Source: CAZMGV01 sp964621525 [NCBI: uncultured bacterium] (GTDB lineage: Bacteria; JAGRBM01). Taken from it: 64,000 bases of DNA. Below the pieces are notes generated by a model, which worked only from the letters and a program-made list of their open reading frames with translations, did no database searches and was not told where the DNA came from. Both the position numbers and the translations under genes were made by a program. Positions 17,852 to 26,633 of this stretch are shown here, piece after piece (positions within the stretch are counted from its first letter, which is position 1; each line of letters begins with the position of its first letter). The DNA lies in the NCBI GenBank assembly GCA_964621525.1, contig CAZUMS010000005.1, positions 62,001-126,000 of the forward strand, given 5' to 3'.

Positions 17852-18628
17852 TCAGGCTGCTTCGCTGGCAAGTTCCTCGAGCCGGACGAGATCAGGGACC
17901 CCGATCGTACGCCCCCGGCTGGTGAGAACACCCGCATCTTTCAGGTCGGCAAGCATCCGTATGAATGTCTCGACACTCGTTCCGATCATTTCCGCCATTT
18001 CCTGACGTGTCAGAGGAACATCGATCCAGATAGTGCCATCGGCTGACTTTTCCCCGAGCGGATAATGGCGGGCCAGGTGGGCGAGTAACCGGATCGTGCG
18101 CTCGCGGACACTCATTGTCGCCATTGAAACGATCTGGCTTTCGAGTTCCTCGTTCTCGCTCAGCATCGACAGAAAAAGCCGGTTAAGCAGTTCACGCCGT
18201 TCCCCCAGCATGGCCGTAAAGCTTTCCTTCGGGATGAAGCAGATCACTGCGTCTTCGAGTGCCTCTGCGGATTCTGCATGATTCTGAGAGCGGACGACGG
18301 CACTGAATCCGAGCACGTCACCGGGTTCGGCGATCCGGACGATCTGGCGCTGCCCCCCCGGCCCGAGGCGATAACACTTCACTCGCCCTTCCTTGATGCA
18401 GAACACCCCGGTAGGGCGGTTGCCTTCGTAGTAGAGCGACTGGCTGCGCCGGTAGACGTTATGGATTTTCCGTTCTGAAAGGCGCTCGAGATCCGGCCTT
18501 TGGAGGTCCTGGAAAGGGCTCTGCCCGACGGTTCCACACAGGGCGCAATCCACCTTGGCAGAAACGGCCTTCTTGCGGGATTCCGATACTTTGCTCTCGC
18601 TCACGACATTCACTCCGTGGACGCCCAT
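17852..18628 (-). CDS. Crp/Fnr-family transcription regulator (FNR-like)
   Basis: A 258-residue regulator: N-terminal Cys pair (C28, C31), cNMP-fold effector domain, long dimerisation helix, and C-terminal winged HTH with TRQEMAEMIGTSVETFIRMLADLKDAGVL. The recognition helix carries VETxxR as in FNR (E209, R213 in E. coli) rather than the RETxxR of CRP, but the FNR Ser is Ile. C130 in DAVICFIP aligns with the E. coli FNR cluster ligand C122, and C77 and C85 are further candidates, so a redox- or oxygen-sensing cluster is plausible though the usual third N-terminal Cys is absent. It is divergent from the cbb3 oxidase operon, with an FNR-type box between them. Confidence 0.88.
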   Translation of the reverse strand: MGVHGVNVVSESKVSESRKKAVSAKVDCALCGTVGQSPFQDLQRPDLERLSERKIHNVYRRSQSLYYEGNRPTGVFCIKEGRVKCYRLGPGGQRQIVRIAEPGDVLGFSAVVRSQNHAESAEALEDAVICFIPKESFTAMLGERRELLNRLFLSMLSENEELESQIVSMATMSVRERTIRLLAHLARHYPLGEKSADGTIWIDVPLTRQEMAEMIGTSVETFIRMLADLKDAGVLTSRGRTIGVPDLVRLEELASEAA

Positions 18629-18654
18629 CCGGCACCCTTCCCAATTTATTCTGA

Positions 18655-18668
18655 ATGATGAGGATCAA
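18655..18668. promoter_or_regulatory. FNR-type operator
   Basis: The site ATGAT-GAGG-ATCAA matches the FNR consensus TTGAT-N4-ATCAA at 9 of 10 positions. It lies 27 bp from the start codon of the FNR-like gene and 110 bp from the first gene of the oxidase operon, so it could serve autoregulation, control of the oxidase, or both. The nearby rightward sequence is AT-richer than its surroundings, but I cannot define a promoter with confidence. Confidence 0.6.
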
Positions 18669-18777
18669 GTCTGACCTCCGTCATAAAGTCTTCGATGAAC
18701 TCCTACTAATTAATGGACCACCGGGTGGCGGCTTCCGGAGCAAAGGGCGCTCCAGGCCGGTAAAGCTGACGGAACTC

Positions 18778-19041
18778 ATGATGCAGACCTTCTGGAAAGT
18801 CCTGTCCGTTCTCTGCTTTCTGGCGTTAATTACCGCCGGGATCGTCGCCAAACGAATCTACGGACATCCCGAGCTGGTGCCTGCGTTCCACATCCCGGCC
18901 GCCCTTAGCCTCGTCTGGGCGGTGTCTCTCAACAAGAACCAGAAAAAGGAAATGGCTTATGCAGGCGAAACCCAAAAGCTTCGCCGGCGCGCGGCAGTTT
19001 CCCCCAGCACAGACCTGAACAGCCAAGGAGCCGATACGTGA
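18778..19041 (+). CDS. Small membrane protein, first gene of the oxidase operon
   Basis: An 87-residue protein with two hydrophobic stretches (VLSVLCFLALITAGIVA and AFHIPAALSLVWAVSL) and a basic C-terminal tail. ATG 18778 follows GACGGAACTC; a second ATG follows at once. The stop overlaps the GTG start of the dihaem cytochrome gene (GTGA, 19038-19041), so it is translationally coupled to the oxidase genes. I do not recognise the family; position suggests an assembly or accessory subunit of the cbb3 oxidase. Confidence 0.7.
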   Translation: MMQTFWKVLSVLCFLALITAGIVAKRIYGHPELVPAFHIPAALSLVWAVSLNKNQKKEMAYAGETQKLRRRAAVSPSTDLNSQGADT

Positions 19042-19907
19042 GAGCGACCCGATTCAATCCGCGCCGTTCCGCCCTGCTGGCGGGAGCCGGCATCGTTGCC
19101 GCAGCCCTCGTCGCCGCGCATGGGAACAGGGCTGACGCCCAGTATGGAGCTCCCGACAAAACCCGCCTGTCACAGATCGAGAAAGCCGAATTGCTGAAGA
19201 CGGGGGAAGCCCTCTATGCGCGTCACTGCGTGGGATGCCACGGTGTGAATGGCGACGGGCGAGGCCCCGCTGCCCGCTGGCTGAATCCCAAGCCCCGGGA
19301 CTTCCGGGACGGTGTGTTCAAGTTCCGTTCGACGCCGAACGGCGCACTCCCGACGAATACTGACCTGATGCGTACGCTGACGGCCGGCGTGATCGGCACC
19401 AGCATGCCTGCCTGGCACCTGATCCCCGACCGGGAACGGTTCGCGCTGGTTGAATACCTGAAGACATTTGCCCCGACGATATGGGAGGACCAGTCCTACC
19501 ACCAGGCTCCGATCAATCTGCCTCTGCCGCCCGAAGGCCTCGACTCGCCGGAACAGATTTTTGCCGGCCGGCAGGTGTACGAGAAGATGGCCTGCGGCCA
19601 GTGCCACGGCGAAACCGGAGCTGGCGACGGTCCTTCAGCGAACCAGATCGACGATCAGTGGGGCTTCCGCGTCCACCCGGCCAACTTCGTCAAGGGGCCT
19701 CTCCGGGGCGGAGATTCTCCGGTCGACATTTACCGGACCTTCACCACGGGCATCAGCGGAACCCCCATGCCCGCCTACAAGGACGACCTGACCGAGGAAG
19801 AGCGCTGGTCGCTCGTCGCCTACATCCTTTCCCTGCGCTCAGGCGGCGACCCCCACCCGAAGAACCCCGCCCCGCCGCAGGATGCGGCCACCACACCTGC
19901 ACCCTGA
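19038..19907 (+). CDS. Dihaem cytochrome c
   Basis: A 289-residue exported protein: signal peptide (ALLAGAGIVAAALVAAHGNRADA), then two cytochrome c domains with haem motifs CVGCH (64-68) and CGQCH (about 190-194), each with a downstream Met candidate for the axial ligand (GTSMPAW; GTPMPAY). It probably delivers electrons to the cbb3 oxidase encoded directly downstream and may replace the dihaem CcoP subunit, which is absent here. Unlike CcoP it has no obvious retained membrane anchor beyond the signal peptide. The C-terminal tail is Pro-rich and without known motif. Confidence 0.9.
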   Translation: MRATRFNPRRSALLAGAGIVAAALVAAHGNRADAQYGAPDKTRLSQIEKAELLKTGEALYARHCVGCHGVNGDGRGPAARWLNPKPRDFRDGVFKFRSTPNGALPTNTDLMRTLTAGVIGTSMPAWHLIPDRERFALVEYLKTFAPTIWEDQSYHQAPINLPLPPEGLDSPEQIFAGRQVYEKMACGQCHGETGAGDGPSANQIDDQWGFRVHPANFVKGPLRGGDSPVDIYRTFTTGISGTPMPAYKDDLTEEERWSLVAYILSLRSGGDPHPKNPAPPQDAATTPAP

Positions 19908-19962
19908 GACAACACCCGGCAGGACCCGGCCAACGACAGACTGAACCCGAGGAAACATTCCG

Positions 19963-21456
19963 ATGAGCGATACCAAGACTGCATCCACGGCCAACCCCTA
20001 CTACGCCAGCGACGACCAACTCGTCGATTACGCCATGGTGAAATGGCACCTGGCACTCTCACCGGTTTTCCTGCTCGTTGCCCTGCTCGCGGGGCTGATC
20101 TATTCGCTTCAATTCATCAATGCGTACCCGTTCCCCGGAATATCCTGGCTTTCGCCTGGCCGGGTAAGAATGCTTCACACGAACGCCGTCGCTTATGCTT
20201 GGCTGGCGTTCGCCTTTATCGGGCTTCTTCACTACGTAGTCCCTAAACTGACCGGACAGCGGGTCTGGAGCCCGAAGGTAAGCCGCTTCGTCCTGTGGGG
20301 CTGGGTCGGAATCATTGCCGGAACCGTCGTCGGCATCCTCAGCGGACACGCTCAAGCGCTCGAATGGGGCGAAACCCCGACGTTCATGGACCCGATCATT
20401 GTCGTTGTCTACCTGTTCATGGCGGCCAATTTCATCGTGCCGGTCATCAAGTCCCAGCAAAAGCATCTTTACGTCAGTACCTGGTATATCGTGGCCGCAC
20501 TCGGCTGGAGCGGTCTCAACTATGTGATGGGCAATTTCCTGCCGGAGTATGTCGCCCCGGGCACAGGCGGCGCAGCCCTCACCAGCATGTTCATTCACAA
20601 TCTGGTGGGTCTGCTCGTGACGCCCATCGGCATTGCCCTGATGTACTACCTGATCCCGATCGTGCTGAATAAGCCGATCTACTCCCACTCCCTGTCCTTG
20701 ATCGGATTCTGGGGACTGGCCTTCTTCTACCCGCTGAACTCGACCCACCACTATCTTTTCAGCCCGATCCCCATGTGGGCACAATATGCGGGTATCGTCG
20801 CTTCCGTCGGCGTTCACGTCGTCGTCTATACGGTGGTCTACAACTTCTGGATGACCTTCCGGGGCGAATCAGCCCAGTTGGGCCGTAACATTCCCTATGC
20901 CTGGATCCTCACCGGTACCTTTTTCTACCTCGTCACCTGCATCCAGTGCGCATTCCATGTGACTCTGGCCTTTCAGGCGATCATCCACTTCACCGACTGG
21001 GTCGTAGCCCATGCACACATGGTGCTGTTCGGCACGTTTTCTTTCTGGACGATCGGCTGGGTCTATTATCTGATTCCGCGCATGTGGAAACGCCGGCTTT
21101 ACAGCCGCACGCTTGCCCAGTGGCACTTCTGGCTGAGCTTTCTCGGTCTCGCCTTCATGTTTTTTTCCCTGACCTGTGCCGGGCTCATTCAAGGCTTCAT
21201 GTGGAAGAGCATGGCCCCGTTCGTGGACACGGTCACGGCATCGGCACCGTTCTGGCTCGCCCGCTCGCTGACGGGTACGGCCATCGTCGTGGGGCAGTTC
21301 CTGTTTATGTACAATCTCTACAAGTCGCTGCAGGGTCCCGAGGTTCAGGGTGATCTCGTTTACGTCCCACTGGATAGCGACGTCCCCATGAACTGGCAGC
21401 CCGTGACCGTCGGGCACACCCCTGCCACCGGCGCTCCGGTGCCCGCGACCGCCTGA
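19963..21456 (+). CDS. ccoN: cbb3-type cytochrome c oxidase subunit I
   Basis: A 497-residue haem-copper oxidase subunit with about twelve membrane helices. Visible metal ligands are the low-spin haem His in RMLHTNAVAYAW, the CuB histidines in FIHNLVG and STHHYLFSPIP, and the two haem ligands in VVAHAHMVLFG. Pairing with a CcoO-type monohaem subunit downstream identifies the C (cbb3) type rather than NO reductase. It reduces oxygen to water and conserves energy, usually with high oxygen affinity. The stretch of 55 nt upstream contains a GAGGAAA ribosome binding site. The divergent FNR-like regulator suggests oxygen control. Confidence 0.95.
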   Translation: MSDTKTASTANPYYASDDQLVDYAMVKWHLALSPVFLLVALLAGLIYSLQFINAYPFPGISWLSPGRVRMLHTNAVAYAWLAFAFIGLLHYVVPKLTGQRVWSPKVSRFVLWGWVGIIAGTVVGILSGHAQALEWGETPTFMDPIIVVVYLFMAANFIVPVIKSQQKHLYVSTWYIVAALGWSGLNYVMGNFLPEYVAPGTGGAALTSMFIHNLVGLLVTPIGIALMYYLIPIVLNKPIYSHSLSLIGFWGLAFFYPLNSTHHYLFSPIPMWAQYAGIVASVGVHVVVYTVVYNFWMTFRGESAQLGRNIPYAWILTGTFFYLVTCIQCAFHVTLAFQAIIHFTDWVVAHAHMVLFGTFSFWTIGWVYYLIPRMWKRRLYSRTLAQWHFWLSFLGLAFMFFSLTCAGLIQGFMWKSMAPFVDTVTASAPFWLARSLTGTAIVVGQFLFMYNLYKSLQGPEVQGDLVYVPLDSDVPMNWQPVTVGHTPATGAPVPATA

Positions 21457-21481
21457 AATCCGGAGAACTCAAGGAGACATC

Positions 21482-22240
21482 ATGGAACGCTTCAACTTCA
21501 TCTTTCTCGTCGGCGGCATCACCATGTTCACGTTCGGCTTCCTGACCACCGGTCTTGCTCCGTGGCTCATGGTATCGAACAACACCAAGAGCATCGTAGG
21601 TGAAATGGACAAGGTGCCTTACGAGTTTGAAGGCTATTTCTCGAGTGCGGAGGAGTACAAGGCGGCCGTCATCCGTGGCAAGGAAATCTACAAGAGCGAG
21701 GCCTGCTGGCACTGCCACAGCCAGTTCATCCGTCCCGTATCGAACGAGTCGCTTTACTACGGCGCCGTCTCGACTGCCGGGGAGTATGAAAACGACATGC
21801 AGCTCCCGCAGCTGTTCGGCACACGGCGCGTCGGCCCCGACCTTATCCGGGTCGGCAAGAAGTACGGCAACGACTGGCACTTTGCACATTTCTTCAGGCC
21901 TCGTGATGTGGTCCCGGGCAGCGTGATGCCTGCCTATGCCTGGTTCTTCGACAAGACTGACCGGTTCTGGATATTCCGGGACGACGGCAGTTCCATGTGC
22001 CGGACCACCGAGTGCACTTATACGAAGGAGGAGGCGAATGACGCCATCGACTTCTTCAAGAGCGATGATGCCGAACGTGCATCCGCCGAGGGGCGCGAAG
22101 CGCCAAAGTACACCTACCGGCTGGAACCTGCCTACAAACCCAATGCCGATGGCATAGCCATTGTTGCGTATGTTCAGTGGCTCGGTTCCTGGCTGCCTAA
22201 CGGCGGCAGGCCGGACCCGCTCCTCACGGCCAGCCGGTGA
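21482..22240 (+). CDS. ccoO: cbb3-type cytochrome c oxidase subunit II (monohaem)
   Basis: A 252-residue protein with one N-terminal membrane helix (FIFLVGGITMFTFGFLTTG) and one c-type haem site CWHCHSQFIRP (Cys75-His79), the hallmark of CcoO/FixO. The motifs RRVGPDLIRVGKKY and PGSVMPAYAWFF are also family-typical, the Met serving as axial ligand. A Cys pair in MCRTTEC within an insert before the C-terminal part is not usual in CcoO. The protein takes electrons from periplasmic cytochrome c to CcoN. Confidence 0.95.
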   Translation: MERFNFIFLVGGITMFTFGFLTTGLAPWLMVSNNTKSIVGEMDKVPYEFEGYFSSAEEYKAAVIRGKEIYKSEACWHCHSQFIRPVSNESLYYGAVSTAGEYENDMQLPQLFGTRRVGPDLIRVGKKYGNDWHFAHFFRPRDVVPGSVMPAYAWFFDKTDRFWIFRDDGSSMCRTTECTYTKEEANDAIDFFKSDDAERASAEGREAPKYTYRLEPAYKPNADGIAIVAYVQWLGSWLPNGGRPDPLLTASR

Positions 22241-22256
22241 ACCGGGGGAGGCTACC

Positions 22257-22526
22257 ATGAACGAGCAGAACCCATCCCGCGCAGAAAGCACCGGTTTCCG
22301 GATTGTGTTCAGTCTGCTGAAGCTGAGCCTCATCGGGGTCGCGCTGGCAGTAGGCTATCTCGTTCTCGCCCCCGACATGACGGCTTACATGACGGCGGCC
22401 GGAATCGCCTACGTCTTCGCCGTTGCCGTCTGGCTGTCCGTAGTCGCCTGGGCTTATTTCAAGGGCCAGTTTGAGGCAGTCGAAAGCTCCAAGATGGTCC
22501 TGTTCGAACGGGAGGAGCTGGAATGA
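22257..22526 (+). CDS. Small two-helix membrane protein in oxidase operon
   Basis: An 89-residue protein with two membrane helices (IVFSLLKLSLIGVALAVGYLVL and AAGIAYVFAVAVWLSVVAWAYF) and an acidic C-terminal tail. The start ATG 22257 has a strong ribosome binding site (GGGGGAGG). The stop overlaps the next start (ATGA, 22523-22526). No known family recognised; position between ccoO and a CcoS-like gene suggests an oxidase accessory subunit. Confidence 0.72.
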   Translation: MNEQNPSRAESTGFRIVFSLLKLSLIGVALAVGYLVLAPDMTAYMTAAGIAYVFAVAVWLSVVAWAYFKGQFEAVESSKMVLFEREELE

Positions 22527-22738
22527 ACCCGGCCCTTCTTGCCCTGCGCGAGGCGGCCGTACCTGGCTGTTTCTATTGCGGAGTGGATTCAACACAGTAC
22601 GTCCTGTTCTTCGCCGTTGTCATCGGGTCCGGCCTCGGCGCCGCCCTGATCTTTCTTGTCTGGTCTGTTCTGAACGGGGATTTCCGCGAATCGGAAAAGC
22701 CGAAATACGACCTGTTCAATCTCGAACGAAAGCAGTGA
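22523..22738 (+). CDS. CcoS-like single-span protein
   Basis: A 71-residue protein with one membrane helix (LFFAVVIGSGLGAALIFLVWSVL) followed by GDFRESEKPKYDLFNLE. The helix plus G-[DQ]-F-acidic-P-x-LF tail resembles CcoS, a small factor needed to insert cofactors into cbb3 oxidase, but the N-terminal 25 residues with a Cys pair (CFYC) are extra. CcoS identity is therefore tentative. It overlaps the previous gene by 4 nt and is followed after 4 nt by another small gene. Confidence 0.55.
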   Translation: MNPALLALREAAVPGCFYCGVDSTQYVLFFAVVIGSGLGAALIFLVWSVLNGDFRESEKPKYDLFNLERKQ

Positions 22739-22742
22739 TGCC

Positions 22743-22958
22743 ATGAGCGACAAGCACCCGCCTCACCCCCACCATGAACACCCCAAGGACCATGGCCCGA
22801 CGGATCCCGGCCACGGCAAGGTCGAGTTCAACTACTCCAGCGAAGGGCGCATGCCGCTCGTCATGGTGCTCGTGTGGGCGACCTTCTTTGCCTACATGCT
22901 GTATTATGTCGGGACCTGGATGGTCCCGGCCCTTATTCAGGAACTGGGCACCAAGTAG
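22743..22958 (+). CDS. His-rich single-span small protein, last gene of oxidase operon
   Basis: A 71-residue protein: a His/Pro-rich N-terminus (HPPHPHHEHPKDHG), then one membrane helix (VMVLVWATFFAYMLYYVGTW). The His-rich stretch could bind a metal such as copper, which cbb3 assembly requires; this is inference. The helix recalls the N-terminal anchor of CcoP or CcoQ, but no haem motif follows. It closes the oxidase operon. Confidence 0.65.
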   Translation: MSDKHPPHPHHEHPKDHGPTDPGHGKVEFNYSSEGRMPLVMVLVWATFFAYMLYYVGTWMVPALIQELGTK

Positions 22959-23056
22959 GCGTCCCCCTCCCTGCCCTCTCCTGACTGCCGGCCGGACGTG
23001 GACAATGCCGCACGGCACGGGTATTGAATCGCCCAGTTCCCGAAAGGGCTTTTCCC

Positions 23057-25168
23057 GTGCTTGACCTGCGGACCCGACTCACCCAGCTCTCGTCGAACCT
23101 TCACTGGAGCTGGAGCGATGAACTGGACGACGTATTCCGGGCCATTGACCTCAGGCTCTGGCGTCAGGTGAACCACAATCCCGTGGCGTTTCTCAAGGAC
23201 GTGAGCCCTGAGAAACTCCAGACCATTGAGAGCGATGCCCACATTCTGGCCCGCGTTGCCCACGCCGAACGCACCCTGAGCCAGTATCTCGAAGACGATA
23301 ACCACTGGACCTCCTGGAACGCTCCCGGCCTCAGCTCGGCACCGGTTGCCTATTTCAGCCCCGAGTTTTGCATCCACGAATCCATTCCGATCTATTCAGG
23401 CGGCCTCGGCGTCCTGGCAGGGGATCACCTCAAGAGCTGTTCCGATCTCGGCGTGCCCATCTACGGAATAAGCCTCCTCTACCGGGAGGGCTACTTTACA
23501 CAGCAGATCGACAGTGAAGGCCGGCAGACCGAAGTCTATCACCCCCTGGACGTGAACCGCGTCGCCATCCGGCGGGTCGAACGGGACGGAAAGCCCGTGA
23601 CGGTTACGATTCCTGTGAACAGCGAAACGCTTACTGCCCACGTCTGGCTGGCCGACGTGGGCCGTGCCAAGCTGGTCCTCCTCGACGTTCAGGAAGCCAC
23701 GGGGGCAGGCGCCTCCACGCTTGCCATGCGCCTTTACGGCGGCGACAAGCTGACGCGCATCGGGCAGGAAGTCGTCCTGGGCGTTGGTGGTTACCGGGCC
23801 CTGAGGGCTATTGGAATCCGGCCGGGCGTGCTGCACCTCAACGAAGGCCATTCGGCCTTCGCCATCCTCGAGGCCATCGCCGAACGGATGGAAGAAACCG
23901 GCCTGCATTTCGAGCAGGCTTCCCAGGAAATCGCCGAAAAGGTTGTCTTCACGACCCACACGCCGGTTGAAGCCGGGCACGACCGGTTCCCGCCGGACAC
24001 CGTGCTTCACTATCTGCACGGCCTCCAGCGGCGGCTTGGCATCGGTGACCGGGAGCTGCTCGGTCTTGGGCGTACGGACCCCTTTAACAATGGCGAAGAG
24101 TTCTGCATGACGGTCCTCGCCCTGAAGCTCTCGGGCCGGGCGAACGCCGTGAGCTCGCTCCACGGGCAAGTTTCGCGGCGAATGTGGCGCGTCCTTTGGC
24201 CTGACCGTCGCACCAACGAGATCCCCATCGGTCACATCACGAACGGCGTCCACGTGAATACCTGGCTCGCCAACGAGATGGACCAGATCTACCGGGATTA
24301 TCTCGGCACCGACTGGCTTACCCACCAGTGCGATCCACGCCGGTGGCGGCTCGTCGACAACATCGACGATGTCGAACTGTGGCAGATGAAGGTTGCCCTA
24401 AAGCGTCGCCTGTTTGAGTTTCTGGAGCGCCGGATGACCCGGCGGCATGAGCGCCTGAACCGGCCCGGCACTCCGCGGCGCCTGAATCCCGAGGCGCTTA
24501 CGATCGGCTTCGCCCGCAGGTTCGCCCTCTACAAGCGAAGCACCCTGCTCTTTGCAGACGTTGACCGGCTGAAGCGGCTCGTGCGAAATCCACAGCGCCC
24601 CGTGCAGATCATCTTTGCCGGAAAGGCTCACCCGCAGGACACGCCGGCCAAGGACGTCATCAGTCACCTCGTGGAGCTCTCGCGCGACCCCGACCTCAGG
24701 GATCATCTGGTCATTCTCGAAGACTACGACATGAACGTGTCACGCCATCTGCTCGAGGGCTGCGACCTGTGGCTGAACGCCCCGCGGCGTCCCCTTGAGG
24801 CCTGCGGCACGAGCGGCCAGAAGGCGATTTTCAACGCTACCCTGAACTGCTCGATTCTGGACGGCTGGTGGGCCGAAGCCTGGGATACCCGTAACGGCTT
24901 CGCCTTCGGCGAAGGGCTCACCCATGCGAATCCTGATATTCAGGACCGGAGGGACGGCGAGGATCTCATGCGGGTGCTTGAAACCCGGGTCGTGCCCCTG
25001 TTCTACGACCGCGATGCACAGAATATTCCAATCCGGTGGCTCGGCATGGTGAAGGATGCACTCAAAACCCTCGGCTGGCGTTACAATGCCGACCGGATGG
25101 TGATCGACTACGTTTCCCGGATGTACCTGCCCGCGTCCATGACTCAGACCGAGGAGTTCCGGAGCTGA
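23057..25168 (+). CDS. glgP: Alpha-glucan (glycogen) phosphorylase, GT35
   Basis: A 704-residue phosphorylase of the shorter, Thermotoga-like type with an N-terminal DUF3417 region (NLHWSWSDELDDVFRAID). It releases glucose-1-phosphate from alpha-1,4-glucan. Signature segments are YFSPEFCIHESIPIYSGGLGVLAGDHLKS, HLNEGHSAFAILE, and the PLP-lysine region EACGTSGQKAIFNATLNCS. GTG 23057 is preferred because AAAGGG stands about 8 nt upstream; a TTG 11 codons earlier lacks such a site. It is convergent with glgA (11 nt apart), so glycogen synthesis and breakdown genes face each other. Confidence 0.93.
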   Translation: MLDLRTRLTQLSSNLHWSWSDELDDVFRAIDLRLWRQVNHNPVAFLKDVSPEKLQTIESDAHILARVAHAERTLSQYLEDDNHWTSWNAPGLSSAPVAYFSPEFCIHESIPIYSGGLGVLAGDHLKSCSDLGVPIYGISLLYREGYFTQQIDSEGRQTEVYHPLDVNRVAIRRVERDGKPVTVTIPVNSETLTAHVWLADVGRAKLVLLDVQEATGAGASTLAMRLYGGDKLTRIGQEVVLGVGGYRALRAIGIRPGVLHLNEGHSAFAILEAIAERMEETGLHFEQASQEIAEKVVFTTHTPVEAGHDRFPPDTVLHYLHGLQRRLGIGDRELLGLGRTDPFNNGEEFCMTVLALKLSGRANAVSSLHGQVSRRMWRVLWPDRRTNEIPIGHITNGVHVNTWLANEMDQIYRDYLGTDWLTHQCDPRRWRLVDNIDDVELWQMKVALKRRLFEFLERRMTRRHERLNRPGTPRRLNPEALTIGFARRFALYKRSTLLFADVDRLKRLVRNPQRPVQIIFAGKAHPQDTPAKDVISHLVELSRDPDLRDHLVILEDYDMNVSRHLLEGCDLWLNAPRRPLEACGTSGQKAIFNATLNCSILDGWWAEAWDTRNGFAFGEGLTHANPDIQDRRDGEDLMRVLETRVVPLFYDRDAQNIPIRWLGMVKDALKTLGWRYNADRMVIDYVSRMYLPASMTQTEEFRS

Positions 25169-25179
25169 CCGGGCCCCGC

Positions 25180-26622
25180 TCAGCGCATTGAGAGCGCACG
25201 TTCGTACAGACGTTCGTACTCCCGGGCCGAACGGCCCCACGAGAAATCCTGCCGCATGGCCCGGAGCCGGGCGGCCCTGAGCCTTGCCGGTTCGGCCGAA
25301 TAGACTTCCATGGCCCGCCGAAGCGTCGCAGCGAGTGCTTCCGGCCACGTTCCGTCGTAAAGGAAACCGGTACCATCCTCCGGCAGCCGGTCCAGATCGG
25401 AAATCGTGTCGGCGAGTCCGCCGGTCCGGTGAGCGACTGGCAGCGTTCCGTACCGCATCGCCTGCATCTGGACCAGTCCGCAGGGCTCATACCGTGACGG
25501 CACGAGCATGAAATCGGCTCCGGCCGTCACGAGATGGGACAGTTCTTCGCTGAAACCGATATGAACGGCAGCCCGGCCGGGATACCGACCCGACAGGCCA
25601 CGCAGCCGGTCTTCCAGATCGCGTTCGCCGGTACCAAGAACCACGAGAGCCGCACCGCCCTCCAGTGCCTGGGGGATTGCCTCCAGAACCAGATCAATCC
25701 CCTTCTGCCAGACGAGCCGCCCGATCAGACCGAACACCGGACCCGCCGGCTGAATAGCAAACCGCCTGCACAGTTCGTTTTGGATCTCCGGTTTCCGCCC
25801 CAGCGTCTCCGGTCCGTACCGAATGCCGAGATACCGGTCGCTCTCCGGGTTCCAGGCGTCCGTATCGATGCCGTTCACAATGCCTGAGTACCGGTCGCCG
25901 AGACTCCGGAACACTCCGTCAAGGCCGAAACCGAGCTCGGGGGTCAGTGTTTCCCGGGCATGGGATGGACTGACGGTGTTGGCAACATCGGCCGACAGGA
26001 GTCCTGCTTTCAAGAAGTTGAACCGGCCATAAAACTCGAGTGGCCCTCCGTTCAAATACGGCCGGAGCTTTTCTTCCGGGAGTGAGAGCCAGCCGAGTGA
26101 TCCCGGCGCAAAGGAGCCCTGATAGCCGGCATTATGAACCGACAGCGCACCCGCCGGCCTCATACCGCTGGCGCTCAGCGCATAACGCATGAGAAACAGC
26201 GCCGGAGCCCCCTGCCAGTCGTGAACGTGCAGAATATCGGGGCGGTCCCTGGCGGCCAGTTCCGCCACTACGCGGGAGAAAAATACGAATCGGCGATCGT
26301 TATCGAGGTATTCCCCATGCGAATCTCCATACAATCCCTGCCTTCCGAAGAGGTCCGGATTTTCTACCAGCGTAACGATGAGTCCCTCATCCGTTTCCTG
26401 CGAACGCAACTCGACAGGTTCGATATCGGCGCCTAACGGGACGCGGAGGTAGCCGTCATGAAAATCGAACGGTTCCCGCGGGATGCTTCCGTAGCCTGGC
26501 AGAAACACCCGGACTTCGTGCCCTGACCGGGCCAACTCGCGGGCAAGCGCGGAAACTGCGTCTCCGAGGCCGCCCGACTTGGCCCACGGGGAGCATTCGG
26601 ATGACACCATCCAGATTTTCAT
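25180..26622 (-). CDS. glgA: Glycogen synthase (ADP-glucose type, GT5)
   Basis: A 480-residue GT5 enzyme that adds glucose from ADP-glucose to alpha-1,4-glucan. The ADP-glucose-binding motif is AKSGGLGDAVSALA near the N-terminus; HVHDWQGAPALFL and the C-terminal segment MLVPSRYEPCGLVQMQAMRYGTLPVAHRTGGLADT, containing the catalytic Glu loop, are intact. Length is normal for the family. It is the last gene of a six-gene minus-strand glycogen operon. Confidence 0.95.
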   Translation of the reverse strand: MKIWMVSSECSPWAKSGGLGDAVSALARELARSGHEVRVFLPGYGSIPREPFDFHDGYLRVPLGADIEPVELRSQETDEGLIVTLVENPDLFGRQGLYGDSHGEYLDNDRRFVFFSRVVAELAARDRPDILHVHDWQGAPALFLMRYALSASGMRPAGALSVHNAGYQGSFAPGSLGWLSLPEEKLRPYLNGGPLEFYGRFNFLKAGLLSADVANTVSPSHARETLTPELGFGLDGVFRSLGDRYSGIVNGIDTDAWNPESDRYLGIRYGPETLGRKPEIQNELCRRFAIQPAGPVFGLIGRLVWQKGIDLVLEAIPQALEGGAALVVLGTGERDLEDRLRGLSGRYPGRAAVHIGFSEELSHLVTAGADFMLVPSRYEPCGLVQMQAMRYGTLPVAHRTGGLADTISDLDRLPEDGTGFLYDGTWPEALAATLRRAMEVYSAEPARLRAARLRAMRQDFSWGRSAREYERLYERALSMR

Positions 26623-26633
26623 CGCGGCGAGGT

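Noticed and set aside
19963-21456. Possible nitric oxide reductase (NorB-like) instead of CcoN
   Set aside because: The downstream CcoO-type monohaem subunit and the His pattern fit cbb3 oxidase; no norC, norD or norQ gene is near.
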